From an uncultured Tenacibaculum sp. (GTDB lineage Bacteria > Bacteroidota > Bacteroidia > Flavobacteriales > Flavobacteriaceae): a stretch of DNA of 64,000 nt. Shown in pieces: positions 19,434 to 27,938 of this stretch. The position numbers were made by a program, and so were the translations under genes. Position 1 is the first letter of the stretch, and every line of letters begins with the position of its first letter. The stretch lies in the NCBI RefSeq assembly GCF_947495995.1, contig NZ_CANMAX010000003.1, forward strand, positions 310,001-374,000, given 5' to 3'. Under the pieces are notes generated by a model. The model did not search any database, was not told the DNA's origin, and saw only the letters and a list, made by a program, of their open reading frames with translations.

Positions 19434-20138
19434 TTAACTTCTTCTGTCTTCGATTCTTTCTCTTCTATCTTCATTAATTTCCTTAAAATCTTCTTTTAAT
19501 TCTAGTTTAGTTGCTTTAATATCAGCTTTCATAGTTTTTGCAAACTCGTTTAATAATCTAGAATTTGTCATCAATTTACGTTTGCCATTAGCTTTTTTAG
19601 CTAAGAAATTGAAGTTTCTAATTGATTGATAAATTTCTTTTTGTCTTTCTGTACGAGCGATTTGATTTTTTAGATCTCTTTGATCATCTTTTAAATCTCT
19701 TCGATCGTCTCTTTTGTCACGTCTATCATCACGTAACTCTCTTCTGTTTTTCGAAGTATTTCGCCTTATAGCATCATTTCTAGAATTTCTAAGTTCTCTT
19801 TTCGAACCTCTAAGCTCAGCTTTACTTTGCTTAATTTCTAGTTGATCTTGTTTGATTTTACGTTTACTTTGTCTGATTTCTCTCTTCATATCAGAAAGAA
19901 TATCAGCTTTTAAAACTTTAACGCGTTTTGAATTATGACTAATAAATGCGTCTTCAAAAGCATTAATTTTTTGTTCAAAAGAACGTAATTGATTTATGTC
20001 TTTTTGTAGTTGTTGTTTTCCAGTAACAACAGCAATAAGATTATCTAAATTCTCTTTTGCGTTTCTATTATGTTGTGCATTAGTTAAACCGAAACTAAAA
20101 GCAAAAACCGCAATCATTATAGTTTTTAATGTCTTCAT
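19434..20138 (-). CDS. Secreted Arg/Lys/Asp-rich coiled-coil protein
   Basis: 234 aa with signal peptide (ending LTNAQ). Residues about 85-165 are a low-complexity array of charged units (KQDQLEIKQSKAELRGSKRE, DRRDKRDDRRDLKDDQRDL), strongly helical. The flanking parts are also helical. No lipobox or sorting domain, so probably periplasmic. I do not recognise a family. The repeats would form a long ionic helix. Confidence 0.7.
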   Translation of the reverse strand: MKTLKTIMIAVFAFSFGLTNAQHNRNAKENLDNLIAVVTGKQQLQKDINQLRSFEQKINAFEDAFISHNSKRVKVLKADILSDMKREIRQSKRKIKQDQLEIKQSKAELRGSKRELRNSRNDAIRRNTSKNRRELRDDRRDKRDDRRDLKDDQRDLKNQIARTERQKEIYQSIRNFNFLAKKANGKRKLMTNSRLLNEFAKTMKADIKATKLELKEDFKEINEDRRERIEDRRS

Positions 20139-20202
20139 AATCTATTGTTTTGTTAGTAAGACTTGAGAACTATAAAAAGGTTTAAAATAGCTATAAAATA
20201 AT

Positions 20203-20652
20203 TTAGATAAATACTTTGTAAGTGTCTGTGTTATCAATTTCTGTAACAACTCCTTCTAGTTTAATATTAGTAATGTTTATTACAGTATCACAGCATCCAC
20301 TTGTTGTTTCTTTAGTAGCTTCCGCAGTTATATCAAATATTTTATCTGAAGATAATAGTACAGAGTAATTTATGTCTTGAGAATCTGGAATAAAATTAGA
20401 AAACGCAAAACTATCGTTTGAATCAACACGGAATAATTCTATTTCTGAATTATCTGCGTTATTAATAATTTTTAAATCATCTAAACTAATTGTTCCATTA
20501 GTTAAAAGATTTTCATCTGTGTCTTTATCTAGTAAAGCAAAGCTTAATTGAAAGGAATTAGGACAGTAAATGACTATAGAGTCATCACAATCGTCAGTAA
20601 TATTACAAGAGTTCAAAAAAACTAAGACTGTTAAAAAAATAAACTTTTTCAT
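20203..20652 (-). CDS. Hypothetical lipoprotein
   Basis: 149 aa. A signal sequence with lipobox FLNSC (Cys16) marks a lipoprotein, followed by six further Cys (two early, a CC pair near residue 116) and a beta-rich domain. No family recognised. It lies downstream of terC on the minus strand, 57 nt away, possibly co-transcribed. Confidence 0.7.
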   Translation of the reverse strand: MKKFIFLTVLVFLNSCNITDDCDDSIVIYCPNSFQLSFALLDKDTDENLLTNGTISLDDLKIINNADNSEIELFRVDSNDSFAFSNFIPDSQDINYSVLLSSDKIFDITAEATKETTSGCCDTVINITNIKLEGVVTEIDNTDTYKVFI

Positions 20653-20709
20653 ATGTGTTGTTTTATATCTACTGAATAGATATAAAATACATAGAAAGGT
20701 TGCGTGATT

Positions 20710-21504
20710 TTAATGTTTTTCTTTAGATAATTTCTTCTGATAACGACCTTGAACAATGTCGGTAACGATAAGTACAGCTATTACAAAGTAGAATGTAGTT
20801 TTGCTCATTGGTTCAACAGGATTACCAAATAATTTAATGTGAGCTAAGTGTCCACCTTCAGTAACTAACATGATTCCAACAATTAATAAAATAAAAAGTC
20901 CAAGTACTTCATACATTCTGTTTTTTGCTAAGAATTTAGATATTCTATCAGCTAAAACTAACATTAATAAACCACTAATTACAATAGCTATTGCCATTAC
21001 AATAAAAGCTGTAGTTGGATTTTCTATACTACTAGTTAAACCTATTGCAGCTAAAATAGAATCGAAAGAGAAAACTAGGTTCATTATTACGATACTTACG
21101 ATAGCAGCATTAGCAGTCTTTTTTCCATTATCTTCTGCTTCTGGATCATGACTTAAATCTTTGATGGAAATCATGTGCCATATTTCTTTTATTGCAGTGT
21201 AAATAATAAAACCACCACCAATTAAAACGATTATACTGTGTCCGTTAAAAGCAAACTCTACAACGTCTTTTGCTCCACCAGTTAACCAAGAAAATGGCTT
21301 TTGAAAAAACTCAATAACAGAAATTAAAACAAAAAGAAGTGCAATTCTAAGTCCGATTGCAATTAAAATTCCGGTTTTACGAACTCTTTTTCTGTCTGCT
21401 TCTGGCGCTTTTTTAGATTCTAAAGAAATGTATAATAAGTTATCGAATCCTAAAACTGCTTGTAAAAATACTAGCATTAAAAGCGTGAAAATAATTCCTA
21501 ACAT
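20710..21504 (-). CDS. TerC-family integral membrane protein
   Basis: 264 aa, about seven membrane segments, with the family's acidic motifs in membrane helices (ALLGFDNLLYI-like start and VFSFDSILAAIGLT). TerC/Alx proteins handle metal ions, particularly Mn2+ export, and were first described in tellurite resistance. A minus-strand TAAATTTG lies about 59 nt upstream. No ter cluster is nearby, so a general metal role is likelier than tellurite resistance. Confidence 0.92.
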   Translation of the reverse strand: MLGIIFTLLMLVFLQAVLGFDNLLYISLESKKAPEADRKRVRKTGILIAIGLRIALLFVLISVIEFFQKPFSWLTGGAKDVVEFAFNGHSIIVLIGGGFIIYTAIKEIWHMISIKDLSHDPEAEDNGKKTANAAIVSIVIMNLVFSFDSILAAIGLTSSIENPTTAFIVMAIAIVISGLLMLVLADRISKFLAKNRMYEVLGLFILLIVGIMLVTEGGHLAHIKLFGNPVEPMSKTTFYFVIAVLIVTDIVQGRYQKKLSKEKH

Positions 21505-21562
21505 AATAAGAAAATCTTTTTTTAAGTTTTTTGGCTAATTTATGGTAAATAAGAAAAGTGAT

Positions 21563-21570
21563 CAAATTTA
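21563..21570 (-). promoter_or_regulatory. -7 element TAAATTTG for terC
   Basis: CAAATTTA on the plus strand, a perfect TAnnTTTG reading leftwards, 59 nt upstream of the terC start. Confidence 0.4.
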
Positions 21571-21708
21571 ATTTCTATACGACTAGATTATTTGCTTGTT
21601 GATTTTTTAAGATGTTGAAACTTTAGTTTTGATTTTGAGGTTTTTAAATGTTTTTTTTGTGTTTTAATATAAAATATGCTTTTAAGAGAAGTTGAAAGTT
21701 ATAAAACT

Positions 21709-21740
21709 CTTGGTTCTCAATCAGAAAAGTATTAATTTTG
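21709..21740 (+). promoter_or_regulatory. Promoter of tig
   Basis: CTTG at 21709-21712 (near the TTTG -33 consensus), 20-nt spacer, then -7 element TAATTTTG at 21733-21740, 30 nt before the ATG. Confidence 0.6.
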
Positions 21741-21770
21741 CACCCAATTTTTTAAGAAGATAGTCATAAC

Positions 21771-23093
21771 ATGAATATTACAAAAGAAAATATAGATGCG
21801 TTAAACGCAGTTGTAAAAGTTGATATCGTAGCTGAAGATTACAAAGAAAAGGTTGCTGAAGTTCTAAATGATTATAGAAAGAAAGCAAACATTCCTGGTT
21901 TTAGAAAAGGTCATGTGCCAATGGGAATGGTAAAGAAGCAATATGGTAAATCCGTAATGATTGATGAAGTAAATAAGCTTTTACAAGAGAGTTTAAACAA
22001 ATTCTTAGTTGAAGAAAAGCTAGATATTCTTGGTAATCCATTACCAGTTGTTAAAGATGACTTCTCTTGGGATACTGATCAATTCACTTTTGAATTCGAA
22101 TTAGGATTAGCTCCTGAATTTAGTGTTGATTTAGAAGGTAAAAACAAAATCAAAGAATATAAGATTGTAGCTACTGACGAATTAATTGAAAAAGAGGTTG
22201 AAAATATTCAAACTCGTTATGGTAAATTAATTTCTCAAGAAGTTGCTGAAGAGCATTCTAATGTTACTGGAACTTTTGTTAACGAAGAAAAAGGAATTAA
22301 CAAAAAGTCGACTTTCTTAGTAAATGATTTAAAAGGAAAGAAAAACGAAAAGAAATTAATCGGAGCAAAAGCTGGTGATGTAATTGAGTTAGATACTAAG
22401 AAACTTTTCGAAGAAGACTTTAAATTACAACAAGTTTTAGGTGTTTCTAACGAAGATGCTAAAGACTTAGACGTTACAGTTACTTTCACAGTAGAAGAAG
22501 TTAATAAAACTGAATTAGCAGAATTAGATCAAGAATTATTTGATAAGTTATTTGCTGATGGTAGCGTTAAAACTGTTACTGAGTTAAAAGATAAAATTAA
22601 GGAAGATGCTGAGAAGCAATTCCAACAACAAGCAGATCAACAATTATTAAATGCAGTTACAGAGCATTTAATCGAGAATACTAAGTTTGATTTACCTGAA
22701 ACTTTCTTACAAAAGTGGTTACAAACTGCTGGAGAGAAAGAATTAACTTTAGAAGAAGCTAAAGAAGAGTATACAAAATCTGAAAAAGGTTTACGTTACC
22801 AATTAATCGAAGGAAAGATTATGAAAGATAACGGAATCAATTTAGAGTATGCTGAGTTATTAGACTATGCTAAAGGATTTATTAAAGCTCAAATGGCTCA
22901 ATTTGGAAACATGAATCCAGAAGAGGAAGAGTTAAATAACATCGCAGGTAGAGTTTTAGCTAACCAAGAAGAAGCACAACGTTTACAAACGCAATTACTT
23001 TCTCAAAAACTTTTAGGTTTCTTTAAAGAGAACATGAAGTTTAAGAGTAAAGAAGTTTCTTACGAAGACTTTATTAAAGAAGTTTACAAATAA
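21771..23093 (+). CDS. tig: Trigger factor
   Basis: 440 aa. Ribosome-bound chaperone and peptidyl-prolyl isomerase. The N-terminal ribosome-binding domain holds the signature loop PGFRKGHVPMGMVKKQYG (about residues 42-59). The central FKBP-like domain (about 150-245) is divergent, as usual in Bacteroidota. The C-terminal about 190 residues are the helical arms. Single gene with its own promoter and terminator. Confidence 0.96.
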   Translation: MNITKENIDALNAVVKVDIVAEDYKEKVAEVLNDYRKKANIPGFRKGHVPMGMVKKQYGKSVMIDEVNKLLQESLNKFLVEEKLDILGNPLPVVKDDFSWDTDQFTFEFELGLAPEFSVDLEGKNKIKEYKIVATDELIEKEVENIQTRYGKLISQEVAEEHSNVTGTFVNEEKGINKKSTFLVNDLKGKKNEKKLIGAKAGDVIELDTKKLFEEDFKLQQVLGVSNEDAKDLDVTVTFTVEEVNKTELAELDQELFDKLFADGSVKTVTELKDKIKEDAEKQFQQQADQQLLNAVTEHLIENTKFDLPETFLQKWLQTAGEKELTLEEAKEEYTKSEKGLRYQLIEGKIMKDNGINLEYAELLDYAKGFIKAQMAQFGNMNPEEEELNNIAGRVLANQEEAQRLQTQLLSQKLLGFFKENMKFKSKEVSYEDFIKEVYK

Positions 23094-23114
23094 GATTGTA
23101 ACTAAGATAAAATC

Positions 23115-23144
23115 AAAAGCGAGATGTTTTCATCTCGCTTTTTT
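23115..23144 (+). terminator. Terminator of tig
   Basis: Perfect 12-bp stem (23115-23126 with 23131-23142), TTTT loop, T-run. Confidence 0.88.
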
Positions 23145-23159
23145 TATGAGTAAATTTTA

Positions 23160-23822
23160 CTATAACAATTCAAAATAGAATAGTAATATGGCTATAGAAT
23201 CAAAGAAACCATGTATGGCTATATTTAACCATAAATTGTATTTGTGCTTGTAGAATATAAAAGATAAAGTCGCGCCTAAAATTCCTGTTACGATTTGACC
23301 TGTAATTCCTTGATAGGAGTGTAACATTCCGAAAAGTATTCCGAATAAAATAATATTGAGAGATATACTTAATTTCCCTTCTCCGAAAAGTTTTACAAAT
23401 TGCTTCATAAAATATCCTCTCCAAACAATTTCTTCCCCAAAAGCAGCAGAAATCCAAATGAAGACCAATGAAACAATTAAAAGTGTTGGGTTGTTTTTAA
23501 TGGTGTCGAAAGTAGAGAAATCTATAGGTTGTTTCGTTAAATAAGTTGTTCCAGGAACTAATACAAAATAATACAATGCAAATAGTCCAACTGCATATAA
23601 TGGAGCTTTAATTAATAAAGTGTTTAATGCGAAATCTTTTTTCTGAAAACCTAATGATTTTAAAAATTTAGATTTGAATTCAATGTAACTAACAAGAAGT
23701 ACAAATAATGTTGCTAAAATAATTTCGAAATAATCAACATCTAATGGGAGTTTCCAAAAAATAAAAAGGAAAAGAATTGAAAAAACAGGTAGTAATTTTG
23801 ATTTAAATAGTGAAATGTTCAT
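23160..23822 (-). CDS. CPBP-family intramembrane glutamic endopeptidase
   Basis: 220 aa from the ATG at 23822; a start 39 nt upstream (23861) would add a charged 13-residue tail before the first membrane helix and is less likely. About six membrane segments. Active-site motifs are present: GEEIVWRG (Glu130, Glu131, Arg135), FGMLHSYQG (His167) and IAIHGFFDS (His204, Asp208). These Abi/CAAX-like proteases cleave membrane peptides or act in self-immunity to bacteriocins. No bacteriocin gene is adjacent. Confidence 0.88.
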   Translation of the reverse strand: MNISLFKSKLLPVFSILFLFIFWKLPLDVDYFEIILATLFVLLVSYIEFKSKFLKSLGFQKKDFALNTLLIKAPLYAVGLFALYYFVLVPGTTYLTKQPIDFSTFDTIKNNPTLLIVSLVFIWISAAFGEEIVWRGYFMKQFVKLFGEGKLSISLNIILFGILFGMLHSYQGITGQIVTGILGATLSFIFYKHKYNLWLNIAIHGFFDSIAILLFYFELL

Positions 23823-23931
23823 GATTTGTATTTGTTGTTTTCGATGGCGAAGAAAAATCAAAAACAGCTACTTTTCCCAGCTTTTCAGAGGGTTTTTACT
23901 GAATGGTAGTAAAATAATTACTGAATAAACA

Positions 23932-24747
23932 CTAGTTAGCAACCTTATTTTCAAACCAAATCATAAACTCTTTCTTTTTATACCTGCTAATTATTAATTC
24001 TGATAAGTTTTTATCTGAAGGATTTGGTGCTAAGGACAAAATTAACTTTCCGTTTTGTCCGGAAATAATTTCTTCAACAGCATTTATATGAACAATAACT
24101 TGTCGATTCGCTCTAAAGAATAATTGATCATTTAATAGTTCTTCTAATTTTTGAAGTGTAAATTCAGTTACAACAGATTCATTATTTTTCTTAACTAAAT
24201 AAACAACCTTTTCTTGACTGTAGAAATAAGCTATGTCATCAAAAGGAATTATAGAAGTTTTTCCGTTTTTCTTTATTGTTAACTGACCTTGGATTACACC
24301 AAACTTATGAAGTTTGTATATTTTTTCACCATAAAGTAAAGCAATGGCAATTATACTTAATAGTAAAGTCAATAATAAACCTATAAAGAAATAGTAGAAA
24401 AGAAATTCAACATCAGCAAACCAAATGGCTAAGAAATAAAAAGGGAGATAGGCTAAAATAATGAATCCTAAAGTTGAAAACACATAATAAGAAATGGTTG
24501 TCCAGTTTACGTTTTTGAACAACTGTTTTCTTTCAAAATATTTAAAGTTTTGATCTGCTATAATACCAATTACAGTTCCTATTATTATAGAACTTATTGT
24601 AGATATTAAAGGAAAACTGTAGCCTTCATCAGGATCGTAATCTGTTAAGTGGCTTGTGAATAATGAAAGGAGTGTTAATATCAGTAAATTTCGAATTAAA
24701 CTTCCTTTTTTGTTAATGAAAGCCAGTGCACTGTTTTTTAAACTCAT
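23932..24747 (-). CDS. Membrane-anchored LytTR DNA-binding protein
   Basis: 271 aa. Four hydrophobic helices in the first about 150 residues, then a LytTR domain (about 160-268: FDDIAYFYSQEKVVYLVKK ... LFFRANRQVIVHINAVEEI). There is no receiver domain, so it is a membrane-tethered regulator rather than a two-component response regulator. It has no kinase partner in the vicinity. Target genes unknown. Confidence 0.88.
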   Translation of the reverse strand: MSLKNSALAFINKKGSLIRNLLILTLLSLFTSHLTDYDPDEGYSFPLISTISSIIIGTVIGIIADQNFKYFERKQLFKNVNWTTISYYVFSTLGFIILAYLPFYFLAIWFADVEFLFYYFFIGLLLTLLLSIIAIALLYGEKIYKLHKFGVIQGQLTIKKNGKTSIIPFDDIAYFYSQEKVVYLVKKNNESVVTEFTLQKLEELLNDQLFFRANRQVIVHINAVEEIISGQNGKLILSLAPNPSDKNLSELIISRYKKKEFMIWFENKVAN

Positions 24748-24807
24748 GAAAAAGTGAAAGTAGCTATAATATTATTATAACCAAACTTTAAAAATGAATA
24801 AAAATGT

Positions 24808-25269
24808 TTAGTTGTAAATTACATCAAATTGATAAACAGGATCTTCATTTTCAAATTCAAAAATTCTTGAATAGTCCATCACATTCGAAATGTTTTCTAA
24901 TTGACATAAGTAATCAACAACAGCACATAATCCGTTAAATAAAGTGTCTTTGCTAGTTGGGTTTAAAGGTTTTTCATTGTAGTGACAAAGTGGTACTGTA
25001 AAACCACAAGCTTCTAAAAAAACTTTTTCAGTATGTAAAAGTTCTAAAGGACTATAACCGTTAAATTTTCTACCTAATTTTTGATGAACTCTTCCTACAT
25101 AACTTAATTCAGTAGAACCGTGTTCATCAGATAAATGTTTCCAACTATCATGATTATCTAGAATATTTCCTACAGCACAAGCCGAACAACATTCAGGATT
25201 CAATTCATTATTATGGAATGCATTATACAATTTAATTAAAGCCTGTTCTAAACGTTTTGGTGTATTCAT
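24808..25269 (-). CDS. Conserved hypothetical cytoplasmic protein
   Basis: 153 aa, soluble, no signal sequence. A cysteine cluster CCSACA near residue 28 and further Cys at about 89, 97, 116 and 124 stand out and could bind metal or a cofactor. I do not recognise a characterised family. It is divergent from the DEAD-box helicase gene that starts 67 nt away. Confidence 0.65.
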   Translation of the reverse strand: MNTPKRLEQALIKLYNAFHNNELNPECCSACAVGNILDNHDSWKHLSDEHGSTELSYVGRVHQKLGRKFNGYSPLELLHTEKVFLEACGFTVPLCHYNEKPLNPTSKDTLFNGLCAVVDYLCQLENISNVMDYSRIFEFENEDPVYQFDVIYN

Positions 25270-25312
25270 CTACATTACTATTTATCAACATAAATATACG
25301 AAATATTGGTTG

Positions 25313-25320
25313 TACCTTTG
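25313..25320 (+). promoter_or_regulatory. -7 element TACCTTTG for the DEAD-box gene
   Basis: TAnnTTTG match 16 nt before the ATG; no TTTG at the expected -33. Confidence 0.4.
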
Positions 25321-25335
25321 CGGAAATTAAGTTAA

Positions 25336-26691
25336 ATGACAGCTTTCGAAGATTTAGATTTATCAAATCCATTACGAAACTCAATTGAAGATTTAGGGTT
25401 TTCGCATCCTACACCTATTCAGGTTCAGGCATTTCCTGTAGTAAGATCAGGAAAAGATGTGGTTGGAATAGCACAAACAGGTACAGGAAAAACATTCGCA
25501 TACATTTTACCAATTTTACGCGATTTAAAATTCTCTAAGCAGTTAAATCCAAGAGTGCTTATTTTAGTTCCTACACGAGAACTTGTAATACAGGTTGTTG
25601 ATGAAATAGAAAAATTAGCAAAGTATATGACACTTCGAGTTTTAGGAGTGTATGGAGGTGTAAATTTAAATAGGCATAAACAAGCTGTTGCTGAAGGTTG
25701 CGATATTATAGTTGCAACTCCAGGTAGACTTTACGATTTAGCATTAAGTAGAGTGTTAAAGATGAAATCAATTCAGAAATTAGTAATTGATGAAGTTGAT
25801 GTAATGCTAGATTTAGGATTCCGTTTTCAATTATTAAACATTTTTGATTTATTACCAGGGAGAAGACAAAACATAATGTTTTCTGCTACCATGACTGAAG
25901 ATGTTGAAGCTTTAATTGATGATTTCTTTGTTGCGCCACAAAAAATTGCAATTGCAGTTAGTGGAACACCATTAGATAATATTGAACAAACGACATACGA
26001 TATTCCTAACTTTTACACGAAAATTAATTTAATTAACTATTTACTTTTCGATAAAAATGAATATCATAAAGTATTAATATTTGCTCCTAATAAAAGAAAT
26101 GCCGATCGCATTTTTAACTTATTAGAAGAAGAATTTCCTGGGCATAACTGTGTAATTCATTCGAATAAAACTCAGAATTATAGGATTAAATCTATTGAAA
26201 ACTTCAATGAAGGAAAACATAGAATTTTAATTGCTACAGATGTTATTGCACGTGGATTAGATTTACAAGAGATTTCTCATGTTATCAACTTTAATCCGAC
26301 GCATTATCCAGAAAACTACATGCACAGAATTGGTAGAACGGGTAGGGCAGAACATAAAGGAAAATCTATTTTATTAGCAACCGAAAAAGAGCAAGAAGCA
26401 AAAGCTAGAATTGAAGAGCTAATGGATTATACCATTCCAAAGCTAGAGATTCCTGAACAAGTTGTTATTTCAAAAGAACTTACAGAAGAAGAAAGACCTA
26501 AAGAAGATAAATCACAATCTAGAAATAGAACTTCACAAGAATATGTTCCGGGTCCTGCTTTTCATGAGAAGAAAGAAAAAAATAAGAAAGTAAACTTAGG
26601 TGGAAGTTATCGTCGTGAGATCGCGAAAAAGTATAAGAAACCTAAAACAAGAGGAGATAAGAATTACAATAAGAAAAATAGAAAGAAGTAA
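25336..26691 (+). CDS. DEAD-box RNA helicase (RhlE-like)
   Basis: 451 aa. Q motif (SHPTPIQVQAF), motif I AQTGTGKT (46-53), motif Ia PTRELVIQV, motif II DEVD (in VIDEVDVMLDLGF), motif III SAT, and motif VI HRIGRTGR. Two RecA domains cover about residues 1-370, followed by a Lys/Arg-rich tail that likely binds RNA. Motif II reads DEVD instead of DEAD. The stop overlaps the next start by one base (TAATG). Confidence 0.95.
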   Translation: MTAFEDLDLSNPLRNSIEDLGFSHPTPIQVQAFPVVRSGKDVVGIAQTGTGKTFAYILPILRDLKFSKQLNPRVLILVPTRELVIQVVDEIEKLAKYMTLRVLGVYGGVNLNRHKQAVAEGCDIIVATPGRLYDLALSRVLKMKSIQKLVIDEVDVMLDLGFRFQLLNIFDLLPGRRQNIMFSATMTEDVEALIDDFFVAPQKIAIAVSGTPLDNIEQTTYDIPNFYTKINLINYLLFDKNEYHKVLIFAPNKRNADRIFNLLEEEFPGHNCVIHSNKTQNYRIKSIENFNEGKHRILIATDVIARGLDLQEISHVINFNPTHYPENYMHRIGRTGRAEHKGKSILLATEKEQEAKARIEELMDYTIPKLEIPEQVVISKELTEEERPKEDKSQSRNRTSQEYVPGPAFHEKKEKNKKVNLGGSYRREIAKKYKKPKTRGDKNYNKKNRKK

Positions 26692-27050
26692 TGAAAGCAC
26701 TTACAAAACAAGAGTTGCATAATTTGGCAATGAATATTGTAGGGAAAAAATTACAAGAGATGGGGTATGAGTTTGTAGCTGTAAATAGCGAACTTAAAAA
26801 ACATCCACAGTTTGTTCTTTTTAAAAAAGGCGAGCCAACTATTTTTGTAATTGTTAAAGCAACGAATAATCTTCAAAACCCAAATGAGTACGATACCATT
26901 TGGATGGAAACCTTTTTAGCTCATGCCAAAAAATTGAATGCAAAAGTTTGGTATGCCGGTGTTGGTATAGCAAATGCAGAAAGTGTTGATTTACCGATGT
27001 TTAAAGATCAGCCATACTATTTTGCGTTCGATAATTTCTTGAAATTATAG
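26691..27050 (+). CDS. Conserved hypothetical protein translationally coupled to the helicase
   Basis: 119 aa, soluble alpha/beta protein, HNLAMNIVGKKLQEMGYEFVAVNSELKKHPQFV at the N-terminus (shown here only in part as HNLAMNIVGKKLQEMGYEF). Relatives in flavobacteria are often labelled 'Na+-translocating NADH-quinone reductase subunit F', but this protein has no 2Fe-2S or FAD-binding domain and cannot be NqrF. Its start overlaps the helicase stop, which suggests co-expression. Function unknown. Confidence 0.75.
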   Translation: MKALTKQELHNLAMNIVGKKLQEMGYEFVAVNSELKKHPQFVLFKKGEPTIFVIVKATNNLQNPNEYDTIWMETFLAHAKKLNAKVWYAGVGIANAESVDLPMFKDQPYYFAFDNFLKL

Positions 27051-27162
27051 TGTTGATAATCAGAGTGGTGCAAAATATGTTAAATTTTTGTCCATTTATA
27101 AGTATTTCTAAACATTTAATACAAAATAGGAAAAAACCTTAAAAAAAACGCAACCTTCTGTG

Positions 27163-27170
27163 TATCTTTG
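27163..27170 (+). promoter_or_regulatory. -7 element TATCTTTG upstream of a small ORF
   Basis: Perfect TAnnTTTG 30 nt before the ATG at 27201, which supports expression of the short gene that follows. Confidence 0.5.
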
Positions 27171-27200
27171 TATTGGGATTATTTTAAATTATTAACTATC

Positions 27201-27302
27201 ATGGGGAAATTATTACTTAAGAGAGTTAGTGGTTTTTTTAGAAGTTTATTCGGACTATTAGCAGACTTCGGGAGTGGAGCGAGCTACGCTTTAAGAAATT
27301 AA
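27201..27302 (+). CDS. Candidate 33-aa small protein
   Basis: An ATG ORF of 33 codons plus stop, beginning MGKLLLKRVSGFFRSLFGLL and ending in a Gly/Ser/Ala segment with ALRN. The first 20 residues form a basic amphipathic-to-hydrophobic helix that could sit on a membrane. It is preceded by a -7 promoter element and followed, 18 nt after the stop, by a strong terminator, so it is a closed transcription unit. It may be a real small protein or a small RNA with an incidental ORF. Confidence 0.5.
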   Translation: MGKLLLKRVSGFFRSLFGLLADFGSGASYALRN

Positions 27303-27320
27303 AAGAAAAACCGTTAACGG

Positions 27321-27357
27321 AAACACTTATTACCGACTAAGTAATAAGTGTTTTTTT
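27321..27357 (+). terminator. Terminator of the small ORF
   Basis: Perfect 13-bp stem (27321-27333 with 27341-27353), 7-nt loop, run of Ts. It ends just before the next gene. Confidence 0.88.
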
Positions 27358-27371
27358 ATGTTAATAATCCA

Positions 27372-27938
27372 ATGAAACAATTACTTCAAGAAATTAAAGG
27401 CTGCACAATCTGTGAAAACTACTTAGAACCTAGACCAGTAGTGGAGGCAAGTGCAAATTCTAAAATCATTATTATAGGTCAAGCTCCAGGAACAAGAGTA
27501 CATAATACAGGTATTCCTTGGAACGATCCGAGTGGAAGACAATTACGTAAATGGTTAAATGTTACCGATGAACAGTTTTATGATACATCTCTTTTTGGAA
27601 TAGTGCCTATGGGATTTTGTTATCCAGGAAAAGGAAAATCAGGAGATTTACCACCAAGAAAAGAATGTGCTCCGCAATGGCATCAATTATTATGGGATAA
27701 AATGCCTAATGTAGAGCTGATCTTGTTGATTGGAATGTATGCTCAAAATTATTATCTGAAAGATAAAGCAAAACGCACTTTAACGGAAACGGTAAATAAT
27801 TACGAGACCTATTTACCGAAGTATTTTACGTTACCACATCCTTCACCAAGAAATAGATTTTGGTTAACTAAAAATCCGTGGTTTGAAAAATTTGTAATTC
27901 CTGAGTTACAAAACAGAGTTCACAAAATTCTGACTTAA
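27372..27938 (+). CDS. Uracil-DNA glycosylase family protein (family 4-like)
   Basis: 188 aa from the ATG at 27372; an upstream GTG lies inside the terminator and is not credible. The IIIIGQAPGTRVHNTGIPW segment is the water-activating/uracil pocket region, and HPSPRN near the C-terminus is the second motif. Four cysteines (11, 14, 83, 99) have the CxxC ... Cx15C spacing of 4Fe-4S family-4 UDGs. It excises uracil from DNA. Its last 33 nt overlap the 3' end of the convergent DUF6734 gene. Confidence 0.85.
   Translation: MKQLLQEIKGCTICENYLEPRPVVEASANSKIIIIGQAPGTRVHNTGIPWNDPSGRQLRKWLNVTDEQFYDTSLFGIVPMGFCYPGKGKSGDLPPRKECAPQWHQLLWDKMPNVELILLIGMYAQNYYLKDKAKRTLTETVNNYETYLPKYFTLPHPSPRNRFWLTKNPWFEKFVIPELQNRVHKILT

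Noticed and set aside
23823..23861. Longer start for the CPBP protease
   Set aside because: Adds a hydrophilic segment before the first membrane helix with no support.
26691..27050. Annotation as NqrF (Na+-NQR subunit F)
   Set aside because: 119 aa without ferredoxin or FAD/NADH domains cannot be NqrF; the label found on relatives is a propagated error.
27348..27371. GTG start for the uracil-DNA glycosylase
   Set aside because: It lies inside the right arm and T-run of a strong terminator; the ATG at 27372 is the sensible start.
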